Source: Acidobacteriota bacterium
GTDB taxonomy: Bacteria; Acidobacteriota; Thermoanaerobaculia; Multivoradales; JAHEKO01
Assembly: GCA_029862975.1 (NCBI GenBank)
Contig: JAOTWP010000001.1
Span: forward strand, 75,676 to 113,869
DNA: 38,194 nt
Direction: 5' to 3'
Below are positions 16,832-25,017 of this stretch, piece by piece. Under the pieces are notes generated by a model that saw only the letters and a program-made list of their open reading frames with translations, was not told the DNA's origin and made no database searches. A program made the translations under genes and the position numbers. Each line of letters starts with the position of its first letter. Positions within the stretch are counted from its first letter, which is position 1.

Positions 16832-18454
16832 ATGGAGGATCCCTCGCTCTACGAGACGGTGCTGGCCGACCTCGCCGGCGGGGCGCCGCGGCCCCCGGTA
16901 CGGGTGCGGCCCTCCGCCAGCGTGGCGCTCTGGCGCCGCCGGGGCGGCGAGCTCGAGGTGTACTGGATCGAGCGGGCGCCGAGCATGGCGTTCATGGGGG
17001 GGTGGCACGCGTTTCCCGGCGGCGGCGTCTCCAGCCGGGACCACGGGCTCTCGCCGCGGACCGAGCCTTTCGTCACGCCGGGCGCCGCGCCCGAGGCCGC
17101 GATGCCGGAGGCCGTGACCGACGGCCTCGGCAGGCTCGCCCCGATCCTCGCCCCGGGGGTCGCCGTGGCGGCGCTGCGCGAGCTCTTCGAGGAGACGGGC
17201 GTGCTCCCGGGTCTGACGGCGGCCCATGGCGCGCGCCTGCCCGAGCTGCGCGCCGCGCTCGGCGCCAGGGAGATCGGGCTGGCCGGCGTCGCGGCCGCGA
17301 CCGGCGTCGAGCTCGACGCCTCGCGGCTGGTCTACGCGGGCCGCTGGCTGACGCCGCCGCTCGGCCCGCTGCGGTTCGACAACCGCTTCTTCCTCCTCGA
17401 GTGGGACGCCTCCGAGGACGTCCAGCCGCAGGCGGACGGCCGTGAGGCGGTGCGCGGGGAGTGGATCCGCCCGGCCGACGCGATCGCGCTCTGGCGCCGG
17501 GGGCGGGTCATCACGGCGCCTCCCATCCTCCACATCCTCCGGGTGCTCGACGAGGAGGGGCCGGTCGCCGGCCTGCCCCGCCTGGAGGAGCCGGCCGAGG
17601 AGAACCTCGGGCCGTTCCGGCGCATCGAGTTCCGCCCCGGCGTCGTGCTCCTGCCCCTTCGGACCCCCACCCTGCCGCCCGCCTCCTACACGAACTGCTA
17701 TCTGCTGGGGACCCGCACCTGCGTGCTCGTGGATCCGGGGTCGGCCGCGACGCGCGAGGTCGACTGGCTGGCGGCGGCGGTCGCGGCGCTCGCCGAGCGC
17801 CACGGACGGCTGCCGGTGGAGATCTGGCTGACCCACCATCACCCCGATCACGTCGGCGGCGCGGCGGCGCTCGCGCGGCGCCTCGGGCTGCCGATCGCCG
17901 CCCACGCGGAGACCGCGCACCGTCTGGCCGGCCGCCTCGCCGTCGATCGCGAGATCGCGGACGGCGAGACCCGTCGGCTCGGCGGCCCCGACGGCGAGTT
18001 CACGGTGCGGGCGCTGCACACGCCGGGGCACGCCCGCGGTCACCTGTGCTTCCTGCACGAAGAGCTCGGATCGCTGCTCGCCGGCGACGTGCTCGCGGGT
18101 CTCGGCACGATCGTGATCGATCCGCCCGAGGGCGACATGACGCAGTACCTGGCCACCCTCGACCGGCTGATCGACCTGGCTCCGCGGACCCTCTTCCCGG
18201 CCCACGGCCCGGTGATCCTCGACGCCCTCGGCAAGCTCCGCGAGTACCGCGAGCATCGCCGCTGGCGCGAGGAGAAGGTCTTGCGGGCCTGGCGCCGGGG
18301 GCTAAGGGAGGCGGCGGCCATGGTGCCCGTGGTCTACGAGGACGCGCCGCGCCAGGCCTGGAGGCTCGCGGAGCGCCAGATCGTCGCCCACCTCGAGCGG
18401 CTGCAGGCGCTGGGACGTCTCACGGCGAGGCGTGGAGCCGGCCGCGCGCCGTGA
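16832..18454 (+). CDS. NUDIX hydrolase fused to a LACTB2-type metallo-beta-lactamase domain
   Basis: This 540-aa two-domain protein is unusual in size for either family. The N-terminal NUDIX domain (about 25-235) has WHAFPGGGVSSRD and, after a long insertion, the box core ALRELFEETGVLPG (RExxEExG); the spacing resembles RP2/NUDT19-like members. The metallo-beta-lactamase domain (about 265-470) has LTHHHPDHVGG (near 333-343), HTPGHARGH, the Asp of LLAGDVLAG and FPAHGP. A winged-helix-like tail (EYREHRRWREEKVL onward) matches LACTB2-type proteins. NUDIX enzymes cleave nucleoside-diphosphate-X compounds such as CoA; the second domain may be an RNase or thioester hydrolase. It overlaps the oligopeptidase gene by 4 bp. 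Confidence 0.88.
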   Translation: MEDPSLYETVLADLAGGAPRPPVRVRPSASVALWRRRGGELEVYWIERAPSMAFMGGWHAFPGGGVSSRDHGLSPRTEPFVTPGAAPEAAMPEAVTDGLGRLAPILAPGVAVAALRELFEETGVLPGLTAAHGARLPELRAALGAREIGLAGVAAATGVELDASRLVYAGRWLTPPLGPLRFDNRFFLLEWDASEDVQPQADGREAVRGEWIRPADAIALWRRGRVITAPPILHILRVLDEEGPVAGLPRLEEPAEENLGPFRRIEFRPGVVLLPLRTPTLPPASYTNCYLLGTRTCVLVDPGSAATREVDWLAAAVAALAERHGRLPVEIWLTHHHPDHVGGAAALARRLGLPIAAHAETAHRLAGRLAVDREIADGETRRLGGPDGEFTVRALHTPGHARGHLCFLHEELGSLLAGDVLAGLGTIVIDPPEGDMTQYLATLDRLIDLAPRTLFPAHGPVILDALGKLREYREHRRWREEKVLRAWRRGLREAAAMVPVVYEDAPRQAWRLAERQIVAHLERLQALGRLTARRGAGRAP

Positions 18455-20532
18455 AGCCCCGACCGCCGGCGGCGCGCAGACGCGCGGCCCGAAGCTCGAT
18501 CCACGGCCGCGAGCGGCGAGACGACTACGCGTGGCTGCGCGACCGCGACGCGCCGGAGGTCCGGGAGCATCTCGAGGCCGAGAACGCGTACACCGAAGCG
18601 ATGATGCGCCACACGGAGGAGCTGCAAGAGGCACTCTACGCTGAGATGCTGGCCCGGATCCGCGAGGACGACAGCTCGCCGCCGGCCCGCGACGGCGCCT
18701 ACGAGTACTACCTGCGCACCGAGCGGGGGCGGGCCTACCCGATCTACTGCCGGCGGCGGGCCTCGCCGCCGGGGGCGGAGGAGATCCTGCTCGACGTCAA
18801 CGCGCTGGCCGCGGGCCGCGAGTTCTTCCGCCTGGGCGATCTCGAGGTCAGCCCCGACCACCGGCTGCTGGCCTACTCGTACGACACGGAAGGCGGCGAG
18901 GACTTCACGCTCGTCATCCGGGACCTCGACGCGGGCGAGCTGCTGGCGGACCGGATCGCCCCGATCTACTACTCGCTGGCGTGGGGCGCGGACGGCCGGA
19001 CGCTCTACTACACGACGGCGGACGCGGCGCACCGCCCCTGCCGCGTCCACCGCCATCGGCTCGGCTCGCGGGCGGGCGACGAGGTGGTCTTCGAGGAGCC
19101 CGACGAGCGCTACTTCGTGTCGGTGGGCGTGACGCGCAGCCGCGAGTACGTTCTCGTCACCTCCGGCAGCGCCACGAGCTCGGAGGTCCACCTGCTGGAG
19201 AGCCGCGACCCGGCGGCCGTGCCGCGGCTCTTCGTCGCCCGGCGGCAGGGCGTGGAGTACGACCTCGATCACCGCGGCGACCGGTTCTACGTGCGCACCA
19301 ACCTCGACGCGAAGAACTTCCGGGTCCTGGCGGTGCCGCTCGGCGCGACGGCGCTCGCGGACGGAGCGGAGATCCTCCCCCATCGCGAGGACGTGACGGT
19401 CGAAGGGATCGACGTCTTTCGCGATCGGATCATCGTGCGCGAGCGCAAGGCCGGGTTCGCGCGGCTCGCCGTTCTGCCGTTCGACGGCTCGGCGCCGCAC
19501 CTCGTCCCGCTCCCGGAGACCGTCTGCTCGCTCGGCTCCGCGCCGAACCCGGAGTTCGATTCGCCCGACTACCGCTTCTCCTACTCGTCGCTCGTGACGC
19601 CGTGGACGACGTTCGACTACGACGTGGCGCGGCGCCGCCTCGTGACGCGGAAGCGCGAGGAGGTGGTCGGCGGCCACGAGCCGGCGAACTACATGACCCG
19701 GCGTCTCGAGGCGAGCTCGGCGGATGGCGTCGCCGTGCCGGTGTCGATCGTCCATCGTCAAGGCATCGAGCTGGACGGATCGAATCCGTGCCTGCTCTAC
19801 GCCTACGGCGCCTACGGCATCACGGTGGAGCCGTCCTTCTCGTCGCTCAACCTGACGCTGCTCGATCGCGGCTTCGTCTTCGCCATCGCCCACGTCCGGG
19901 GCGGCGCGGCGCTGGGGGAGACCTGGCACGACGCGGGCAAGATGCTCGCCAAGCGCAACACCTTCAGCGATTTCATCGCCGTCGCCGAGCACCTGATCGC
20001 GACCGGCTACACGAGCTCCGACCGGCTGGCCGTCCGCGGCGGCAGCGCCGGCGGGCTCCTGATGGGCGCGGTGGCCAACCTGCGGCCCGATCTCTTCCGC
20101 GTCGTGATCGCCCACGTGCCCTTCGTCGACGTCGTCAACTCCATGCTGGACGACTCCATCCCGCTGACCGTGACCGAGTACGAGGAGTGGGGAGACCCCC
20201 GGGTCGAGGAGCACTTCGACTACATGCTGTCGTACTCCCCCTACGACAACGTCGCCCCGGCGAGCTATCCGCACATCCTCGTGACCGCCGGGATCCACGA
20301 TCCGCGAGTGCAGTACTGGGAGCCGGCGAAATGGGTGGCGAAGCTGCGCGCCCTCAAGACCGACGACAACCTCCTCCTGCTCAAGACCAACCTGAGCGCC
20401 GGACACACCGGACCCTCGGGCCGCTACGCCTACCTGCGCGAGCGGGCCTTCGAGTACGCCTTCCTGTTCGACCGCCTGGGGATCGCGTTCCGACGGGCCG
20501 CGCCACCCGTGGCTGGCGGCGGGCCGTCGTGA
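18451..20532 (+). CDS. ptrB: Oligopeptidase B (prolyl oligopeptidase family S9A)
   Basis: This 693-aa serine peptidase cleaves short peptides after Arg/Lys in the oligopeptidase B family. The N-terminal part (DDYAWLRDRDAPEVREHLEAE is the family opening) and a beta-propeller precede the alpha/beta-hydrolase domain. The triad is Ser532 (GGSAGG), Asp617 (GIHDPRV) and His652 (GHTGPSG). These fall at the same numbers I recall for E. coli OpdB, so the length and domain layout are conserved. The acidic YEEWGDP segment typical of OpdB is present. The start is GTG at 18451, overlapping the upstream stop as GTGA, so translation is probably coupled. There is no signal peptide. Confidence 0.93.
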   Translation: MKPRPPAARRRAARSSIHGRERRDDYAWLRDRDAPEVREHLEAENAYTEAMMRHTEELQEALYAEMLARIREDDSSPPARDGAYEYYLRTERGRAYPIYCRRRASPPGAEEILLDVNALAAGREFFRLGDLEVSPDHRLLAYSYDTEGGEDFTLVIRDLDAGELLADRIAPIYYSLAWGADGRTLYYTTADAAHRPCRVHRHRLGSRAGDEVVFEEPDERYFVSVGVTRSREYVLVTSGSATSSEVHLLESRDPAAVPRLFVARRQGVEYDLDHRGDRFYVRTNLDAKNFRVLAVPLGATALADGAEILPHREDVTVEGIDVFRDRIIVRERKAGFARLAVLPFDGSAPHLVPLPETVCSLGSAPNPEFDSPDYRFSYSSLVTPWTTFDYDVARRRLVTRKREEVVGGHEPANYMTRRLEASSADGVAVPVSIVHRQGIELDGSNPCLLYAYGAYGITVEPSFSSLNLTLLDRGFVFAIAHVRGGAALGETWHDAGKMLAKRNTFSDFIAVAEHLIATGYTSSDRLAVRGGSAGGLLMGAVANLRPDLFRVVIAHVPFVDVVNSMLDDSIPLTVTEYEEWGDPRVEEHFDYMLSYSPYDNVAPASYPHILVTAGIHDPRVQYWEPAKWVAKLRALKTDDNLLLLKTNLSAGHTGPSGRYAYLRERAFEYAFLFDRLGIAFRRAAPPVAGGGPS

Positions 20533-20546
20533 TAGAACAGGACGCC

Positions 20547-20969
20547 GTGAGCTCGTCGAAACCGTCGAAACCGGAGAGCGGTTTTTCTTCCGAGGCAGTC
20601 ACCCGCGGCGTCCGCGTGCGGGTAGACCCGCGGTTCGATCCGCAGCGCTCGCAGCCGGCCCGCGGCCGCTGGTTCTTCCTCTACACGGTCACCATCCGCA
20701 ACGAGAGCGCGGACACCGTGCAGCTGCTGACGCGCCACTGGGTGATCACGGACGGCTCGGGGCGGGTGGAGGAGGTCCGCGGCCCCGGCGTCGTGGGCGA
20801 GCAGCCGATCCTCGCCCCCGGCGAGTCCTTCCAGTACACCTCGGGCTGCCCGCTGGCGATCGAGGTCGGCAGGATGGAGGGCTCCTACCAGATGGTCACG
20901 GGGGACGGCGAGCTCTTCGACGTGGCCATCGCGCCCTTCACCCTGTGCGAGACCGAGGTCGTGCACTGA
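20547..20969 (+). CDS. apaG: ApaG-domain protein
   Basis: This 140-aa protein has the single fibronectin-III-like ApaG domain: VRVRVDPRFDPQRSQPARG, FFLYTVTIRNES, LLTRHWVITDGSG, VRGPGVVGEQPIL and MEGSYQMVTGDGELFDV, all in the family's order and spacing. ApaG proteins occur next to diadenosine tetraphosphatase in enterobacteria and in eukaryotic F-box proteins; the biochemical role is unsettled. A 15-residue Ser/Lys-rich N-terminal stretch precedes the domain. The start is GTG at 20547, 14 bp after the oligopeptidase stop. A TAGAAC sequence 8 nt before the GTG resembles the leaderless -10 pattern but lacks the final T. Confidence 0.92.
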   Translation: MSSSKPSKPESGFSSEAVTRGVRVRVDPRFDPQRSQPARGRWFFLYTVTIRNESADTVQLLTRHWVITDGSGRVEEVRGPGVVGEQPILAPGESFQYTSGCPLAIEVGRMEGSYQMVTGDGELFDVAIAPFTLCETEVVH

Positions 20970-21031
20970 GGGCCCGCGGACAGCGGCTCCGCGGCGGCGG
21001 CCCCCCCGCAACCCCGGGGGGCGGTCCGCCG

Positions 21032-21071
21032 TAGAGTCCGGATGGACGCCGCATCGAGGCAGCCGCGGTGA
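21032..21071 (+). promoter_or_regulatory. Possible promoter plus 9-codon upstream ORF before the ABC ATPase gene
   Basis: TAGAGT (21032-21037) resembles a -10 box. An ATG at 21042 opens a 9-codon frame (MDAASRQPR) whose TGA (21069-21071) overlaps the ATPase GTG as GTGA. If transcription starts near 21044 the small ORF would not be made; if it starts earlier, it could couple translation. GAGG at 21056-21059 is a plausible ribosome site for the GTG. Confidence 0.3.
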
Positions 21072-21985
21072 CGGCCGTCCCGGCCCTGAAGGTCGAGAAC
21101 GCGGCCAAGCGCTTCGGCGACACGCCGGCCCTGGCGGGGGCGTCGCTCACCCTCGAGGCCGGCGAGTGGCTGGCGCTGCTGGGCCCCAACGGCGCCGGCA
21201 AGACGACGCTCGTGCGCTCCTTGGTCGAGCGGGTGCGGCTCGACTCGGGGACCCTCGAGATCTTCGGTCAGCGGCTCGACGGCTCGGCCGCGGCCGCCCG
21301 CACCAGCGGGCGGCTCGGTCTCGTGCCCCAGGAGATCGCCCTGTACCCGCTGCTGACGGCGGCCGAGAACCTGCGGCTCTGGGGCGAGCTCAGCGGCGCC
21401 GAGAGCCTCGGCGAGCGGATCGAGTGGGCGCTCGAGTGGATCGGCCTCGAGGGCCGCCGGCACGACCGGGTGGCGACCTTCTCCGGGGGCATGAAGCGCC
21501 GGCTCAACATCGCGTGCGGCATCCTCCATCGACCGGACGTCGTGCTGCTCGACGAGCCGACGGTCGGCGTCGACCCGCAGAGCCGCGAGCGGATCTGGGA
21601 GATGCTCGGCGAGCTGCGCTCCGCCGGGGCGGCGCTCCTCCTGACGACCCACCAGCTCGACGAGGCCCAGAAGGTGGCCGACCGCATCGTCATCTTCGAC
21701 CACGGCCGCGACGTGGCCAGCGGCACGTTCCAGCAGCTCGTCGAGGAGACGGTCGGCCCCGGGCGGCGCGTCACCCTGCGGCTGGCGGCGCCGATCGCCG
21801 CGCCCGGCGGTTTCGAGCTCGACGGCTCGACCTTGAGGGGCTCCCTCGCCGATCTGGCGGAAGAGCTGCCCGGGCTGCTCGAGAGGGTGGCGATGGCGGG
21901 AGGACGCGTTCTCGACGTCGAGATCGAGGCGCCGAGCCTGCAGGCCGTGTTCATCCACCTCACGGGCCGGGAGCTGCGCGAATGA
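21068..21985 (+). CDS. ABC-2 type exporter, ATP-binding subunit
   Basis: This 305-aa ATPase has Walker A GPNGAGKTT at about residues 36-44, a Q-loop at LVPQEIALYPLLTAAENL, the signature FSGGMKRRLNIA, Walker B VVLLDEP and the switch TTHQLDEAQ. The DEPTVGVDPQSRERIWEML sequence is typical of the DrrA/NatA-type ABC-2 class. A C-terminal extension of about 80 residues (VTLRLAAPIAAPGG onward) is the DrrA-like regulatory tail. The start is GTG at 21068. It overlaps the permease gene by 4 bp (ATGA), so the two subunits are made together. The exported molecule is unknown. Confidence 0.93.
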   Translation: MTAVPALKVENAAKRFGDTPALAGASLTLEAGEWLALLGPNGAGKTTLVRSLVERVRLDSGTLEIFGQRLDGSAAAARTSGRLGLVPQEIALYPLLTAAENLRLWGELSGAESLGERIEWALEWIGLEGRRHDRVATFSGGMKRRLNIACGILHRPDVVLLDEPTVGVDPQSRERIWEMLGELRSAGAALLLTTHQLDEAQKVADRIVIFDHGRDVASGTFQQLVEETVGPGRRVTLRLAAPIAAPGGFELDGSTLRGSLADLAEELPGLLERVAMAGGRVLDVEIEAPSLQAVFIHLTGRELRE

Positions 21986-23316
21986 TCGCCACCGTCATGC
22001 GCCTGGCCTGGACCAACCTCACCCGGGACCGCGCCGCGCTCTTCCTGACCTTCCTCGTGCCGCTGGTCTTCTTCTCGATCTTCGCGCTCATCTTCGGCAA
22101 CCTGGGCGGCGGCGGCGACGGCGGGCCGAAAGCCCTGAAGGTGCTGGTGGTCGACGAGGACGGGACGGCGATCAGCGCGCGCTTCCTGGCCACCGTCGCC
22201 GCCCAGGACGGACTCGAGGTCACGGCGTCCGCGCCGGGCGACGACGGCGGCGCCGGCGAGCGCTGGACGCGGGAGACCGCGCTGCGCGAGGTGCGGCGCG
22301 GCGGCGCCGCCGCGGCCGTGGTCGTCCGCGCGGGCTTTGGCGACAGCTACGGCGACTTCGGCGCGACCGGCGCGCCGTTGGAGCTGATCCACGACGCCTC
22401 GAATCCGCTCGCCCGGTACACCGTCAACGGCCTGCTGCAGGCCGCCGCGTTCCAGACCTCGCCGGGGGTGCTCATGGAGCGCGGCCTGGAGGCGCTCGAG
22501 GACTTCGGCGGCGGCGGCCTGACGCAGCAGCAGCGGGTCGCCCTGGGCGACGTCAAGAGTCTCATCTCGACGGTGACGGCCGCGGGCGGCGGGACGGGTG
22601 GCGGGACGGGCGGCGCCGGCAGCCTCGTCGCCGCCGAGGTCACCGCGGCGCACGACGAAGCCGGCGAGGGGGAGGAGAAGAAGAGCCCGTCGATGGTGGC
22701 GTACTACGCGGCCGGCATCGGCGTCATGTTCCTGCTCTTCTCGACGGTCGCCGCGGCGGGCACCCTGCTCGAGGACCAGGAGTCCGGCACCCTGGACCGG
22801 CTTCTCTCGTCGCGGCTCGGCATGGGCGAGCTGCTGCGGGCACGGTGGCTCTTCTACTCGCTGCTGGGGGCGCTGCAGGTGACGCTGATGTTCCTCTGGG
22901 GCGCGCTGGCCTTCGGGCTCGATCTCTTCACCGCGAAGCGGCTCGCGGGCTTCGCGTTGATGGTCCTCGTCACCGGCGCCGCCGCGGCCGCGTTCGCGCT
23001 CCTGCTGGCGACGGCGTGCAAGAGCCGCGCCCAGCTCGGCGGCGTCTCGACGATCGTCATCCTCGTCATGTCGGCGCTCGGCGGCAGCATGGTGCCCCGC
23101 TTCGTGATGCCCGACTTCATGGACACGCTCGCCAAGCTCACGTTCAACGGCTGGGCGCTCGATGGCTTCCTGAAGGTCTTCTGGTACGACGATCCGGCCG
23201 TAGGCGTTGCGGGAGGGCTCGTCGACCTCCTCCCCCAGGTCGGGGTGCTGGCGGCGGCGGCGGCCGTCTTTCTCTGGCTGGCGCGGCGCCTGGCCCGGCG
23301 CTGGGAGACCGCTTGA
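21982..23316 (+). CDS. ABC-2 type exporter, membrane subunit
   Basis: This 444-aa permease has one N-terminal helix (LFLTFLVPLVFFSIFALIF), a large extracytoplasmic domain of about 200 residues (VLVVDEDGTAISARFLATV onward) and a C-terminal block of about five helices beginning MVAYYAAGIGVMFLLFSTVA. The coupling segment EDQESGTLDRLLSSRLGMGE is the ABC-2 (YhgE/YbhR-like) cytoplasmic loop. Low-complexity Gly/Thr repeats (GGGTGGGTGGAG) sit in the extracytoplasmic domain. The start ATG 21982 overlaps the ATPase stop; the 3' end overlaps the methyltransferase gene as TTGA. Confidence 0.92.
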   Translation: MIATVMRLAWTNLTRDRAALFLTFLVPLVFFSIFALIFGNLGGGGDGGPKALKVLVVDEDGTAISARFLATVAAQDGLEVTASAPGDDGGAGERWTRETALREVRRGGAAAAVVVRAGFGDSYGDFGATGAPLELIHDASNPLARYTVNGLLQAAAFQTSPGVLMERGLEALEDFGGGGLTQQQRVALGDVKSLISTVTAAGGGTGGGTGGAGSLVAAEVTAAHDEAGEGEEKKSPSMVAYYAAGIGVMFLLFSTVAAAGTLLEDQESGTLDRLLSSRLGMGELLRARWLFYSLLGALQVTLMFLWGALAFGLDLFTAKRLAGFALMVLVTGAAAAAFALLLATACKSRAQLGGVSTIVILVMSALGGSMVPRFVMPDFMDTLAKLTFNGWALDGFLKVFWYDDPAVGVAGGLVDLLPQVGVLAAAAAVFLWLARRLARRWETA

Positions 23317-23927
23317 CGGCGGCGCCCTGGATCGAGGCCGGGCGCTACTACCTGGCGCTGCTGCTGTGGATCAGCATGCCGCCGGCGCTTCTGTTCTGGG
23401 TGGTCGTCCATCCGTTGGCGCGGTTCTGGCGCCGGCTCGGCCCGCGGTGGACCTTCCTCGCCATGCTGCCGCTGCTCGCCGCCCTCGGCTACGCGTTCTG
23501 GTCGTGGCGCGAGCCCGCGCTCGCCGCCCGGTACCCCTTCCGCTGGCCGCTCTCCGTCCTCGGGCTGGCGCTCTACGGCCTGGCGGTCGTGATCGAGTTG
23601 CGGTGCCGCAAGCACCTCACGCTGCGGATTCTCGTAGGGGTGCCGGAGCTGCGCGAGAGCGACCCCGGCCGCCTCCTGACGGAGGGGATCTACGCCCACA
23701 CTCGCAACCCGCGCTATCTCGACCTCATGATCGGCGTGGCGGGCTTCAGCCTGGTGATCAACTTCCCCGCGGTCTACTGGCTGGCGATCGCCACCGTCGT
23801 GGGGCTGTGGATCGTCGTGCTCCTCGAGGAGCGCGAGCTGCGCGAGCGGTTCGGCAGTCCGTACGAGGAGTACTGCCGGCGGGTGCCCCGATTCGTGCCG
23901 CGGTCGTGGTCGTTCTGGCGGACGTGA
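23313..23927 (+). CDS. ICMT/PEMT-like membrane methyltransferase
   Basis: This protein of about 204 aa has four or five hydrophobic segments. Its C-terminal part has the isoprenylcysteine carboxyl methyltransferase-like pattern: GIYAHTRNPRYLDLMIG, then EERELRERFGSPYEEYCRRV (the RNPxY and E-x-x-L-x-x-x-F-G-x-x-Y-x-x-Y motifs that bind SAM and the membrane substrate). Bacterial members methylate unidentified lipids or small lipophilic molecules. Overlap with the permease stop suggests a TTG start at 23313; an in-frame ATG at 23376 would cut within the first helix. It is the third gene of the ABC exporter unit, so its product or substrate may be what is exported. Convergent with the next gene. 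Confidence 0.82.
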   Translation: MTAAPWIEAGRYYLALLLWISMPPALLFWVVVHPLARFWRRLGPRWTFLAMLPLLAALGYAFWSWREPALAARYPFRWPLSVLGLALYGLAVVIELRCRKHLTLRILVGVPELRESDPGRLLTEGIYAHTRNPRYLDLMIGVAGFSLVINFPAVYWLAIATVVGLWIVVLLEERELRERFGSPYEEYCRRVPRFVPRSWSFWRT

Positions 23928-23932
23928 GCCGG

Positions 23933-24889
23933 TCAGAGCCGCCGCCAGCGGGCGCTCAGGACGAGCCGCAGCCGCTCGCCGGCGCCGAGGCGCGGTGGCG
24001 AGGCGAGAGCCTCGGCCGCGAGCGTGGCGTAGCGCCGCACGAGCCGCCGGGCCGCCAGGAGGGCGTAGCTCGCGGCGCGGCGCCAGCCGCGCGGCAGGGC
24101 GTGGATCCAGTCGCTCGGCTCGAGGGCCGCGGCGAGCCGCCGGCACTCCCGGCGCACCGCCGCGCCGAGCTCGGCGCGCGAGGCCGGCCCGCCCTCCCAC
24201 TCCTCCGGCAGCTCGTCGCGGGCGAGCCCGGCCTGCCGGCGCCGGCGATCCGAGCCGAGAGCGAGGAGCCGCTGCGCTCGCAGCAGGGCGGCGAGCCCCT
24301 CGACGACGGGCTCGGAGGGCGCCGCGAGCAGCGCCCCCGAGAGCGCCGCGGCGAGCCGCGCCGCGTCCCGCTCGAGGACGGCGCGCGAGGCCGCCCGCGG
24401 CCGTAGCGCGCGGCGGCGCGCGCAGCCGGCCAGCGCGAGCAGGGCCTCCTCCGGCCAGGGGCTCTCGGCGTGGGTCGCGGCCAGCAGGACGAAGACGGGC
24501 TGGCCGGGAGGCGATCCCGCCAGGGTCGACTCGAGGTCGAACGACCAGCGGTTGATCTGCGCGAGCCTCTCGCCGTCGAGGCCGGGCTGGCGGGCGAAGT
24601 CGAAGAGCGTCAGCCCGAACGCGGCGAGCGCCCGCACCCGGCGCCGCTGCGCCGCCGGCAGGAGAGCGAGGGCCGGGGCGAAGTCCCCCAGCGCCCGGCG
24701 GGTGATCTCGCCGCAGACCGCCTCGGCGCGGCGCTCGTCGCGGTCCACGAGCGGCTCGCGAAGCTCGTCGCCGAGCCGCGAGTGGCGGCTTCTGGCGAGC
24801 GCGTCGGCCCGCCAGTCCGGGTCGTCCCGAGGCGCGCTGGAGGAGCGGTCGACGGGCGCCGGCCCGGATGGCGGTCGGGTCGTGGCCAC
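23933..24889 (-). CDS. Diverged squalene/phytoene synthase-like protein
   Basis: This 318-aa, Ala/Arg-rich, all-helical protein resembles the trans-isoprenyl synthase (SQS/PSY) family in order of segments: LLPAAQRRRVRALAAFGLTL, a mid-region LLRAQRLLALGSDRRRRQ ending in LARDELPEEW (compare LQLTNILRDVxEDxxxGRxYLPxDE), and a C-terminal SARWRRL-type end. Both Asp-rich Mg2+-diphosphate motifs (DxxxD) are lost or changed: FDFAR and SDRRRRQ stand in their places. The protein may therefore be inactive as a synthase or have a new role. The start is GTG at 24889, 6 nt after TAGCCT. Divergent from the amidase unit. The family call is by eye and needs a profile search. Confidence 0.5.
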   Translation of the reverse strand: MATTRPPSGPAPVDRSSSAPRDDPDWRADALARSRHSRLGDELREPLVDRDERRAEAVCGEITRRALGDFAPALALLPAAQRRRVRALAAFGLTLFDFARQPGLDGERLAQINRWSFDLESTLAGSPPGQPVFVLLAATHAESPWPEEALLALAGCARRRALRPRAASRAVLERDAARLAAALSGALLAAPSEPVVEGLAALLRAQRLLALGSDRRRRQAGLARDELPEEWEGGPASRAELGAAVRRECRRLAAALEPSDWIHALPRGWRRAASYALLAARRLVRRYATLAAEALASPPRLGAGERLRLVLSARWRRL

Positions 24890-24895
24890 CGCCGC

Positions 24896-24904
24896 AGGCT
24901 AGCA
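24896..24904 (-). promoter_or_regulatory. Extended -10 promoter of the squalene/phytoene synthase-like gene
   Basis: On the minus strand TGCTAGCCT is a TGn extension plus TAGCCT, 6 nt before the GTG at 24889. It shares the TGCTAGC core with the opposing amidase promoter. Confidence 0.5.
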
Positions 24905-24950
24905 GAGGCCGCGCCCCGCCGCGGGCTCTGCTGCGCCCGTCCCGGAGGTC

Positions 24951-24959
24951 TGCTAGCAT
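24951..24959 (+). promoter_or_regulatory. Extended -10 promoter of the amidase-actin-ligA unit
   Basis: TGCTAGCAT is a TGn extension plus TAGCAT. The start of transcription would be near 24966, leaving a leader of about 52 nt before the amidase ATG at 25018. Confidence 0.5.
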
Positions 24960-25017
24960 CCGGCCATCAGACCGGCCGCCACCGTAACCGATTGATTCCG
25001 GAGTGGATTAGACGCGA

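Noticed and set aside
20533-20538. TAGAAC as a promoter of apaG
   Set aside because: It lacks the final T of a -10 box and overlaps the preceding gene's stop region; evidence too thin to list as a promoter.
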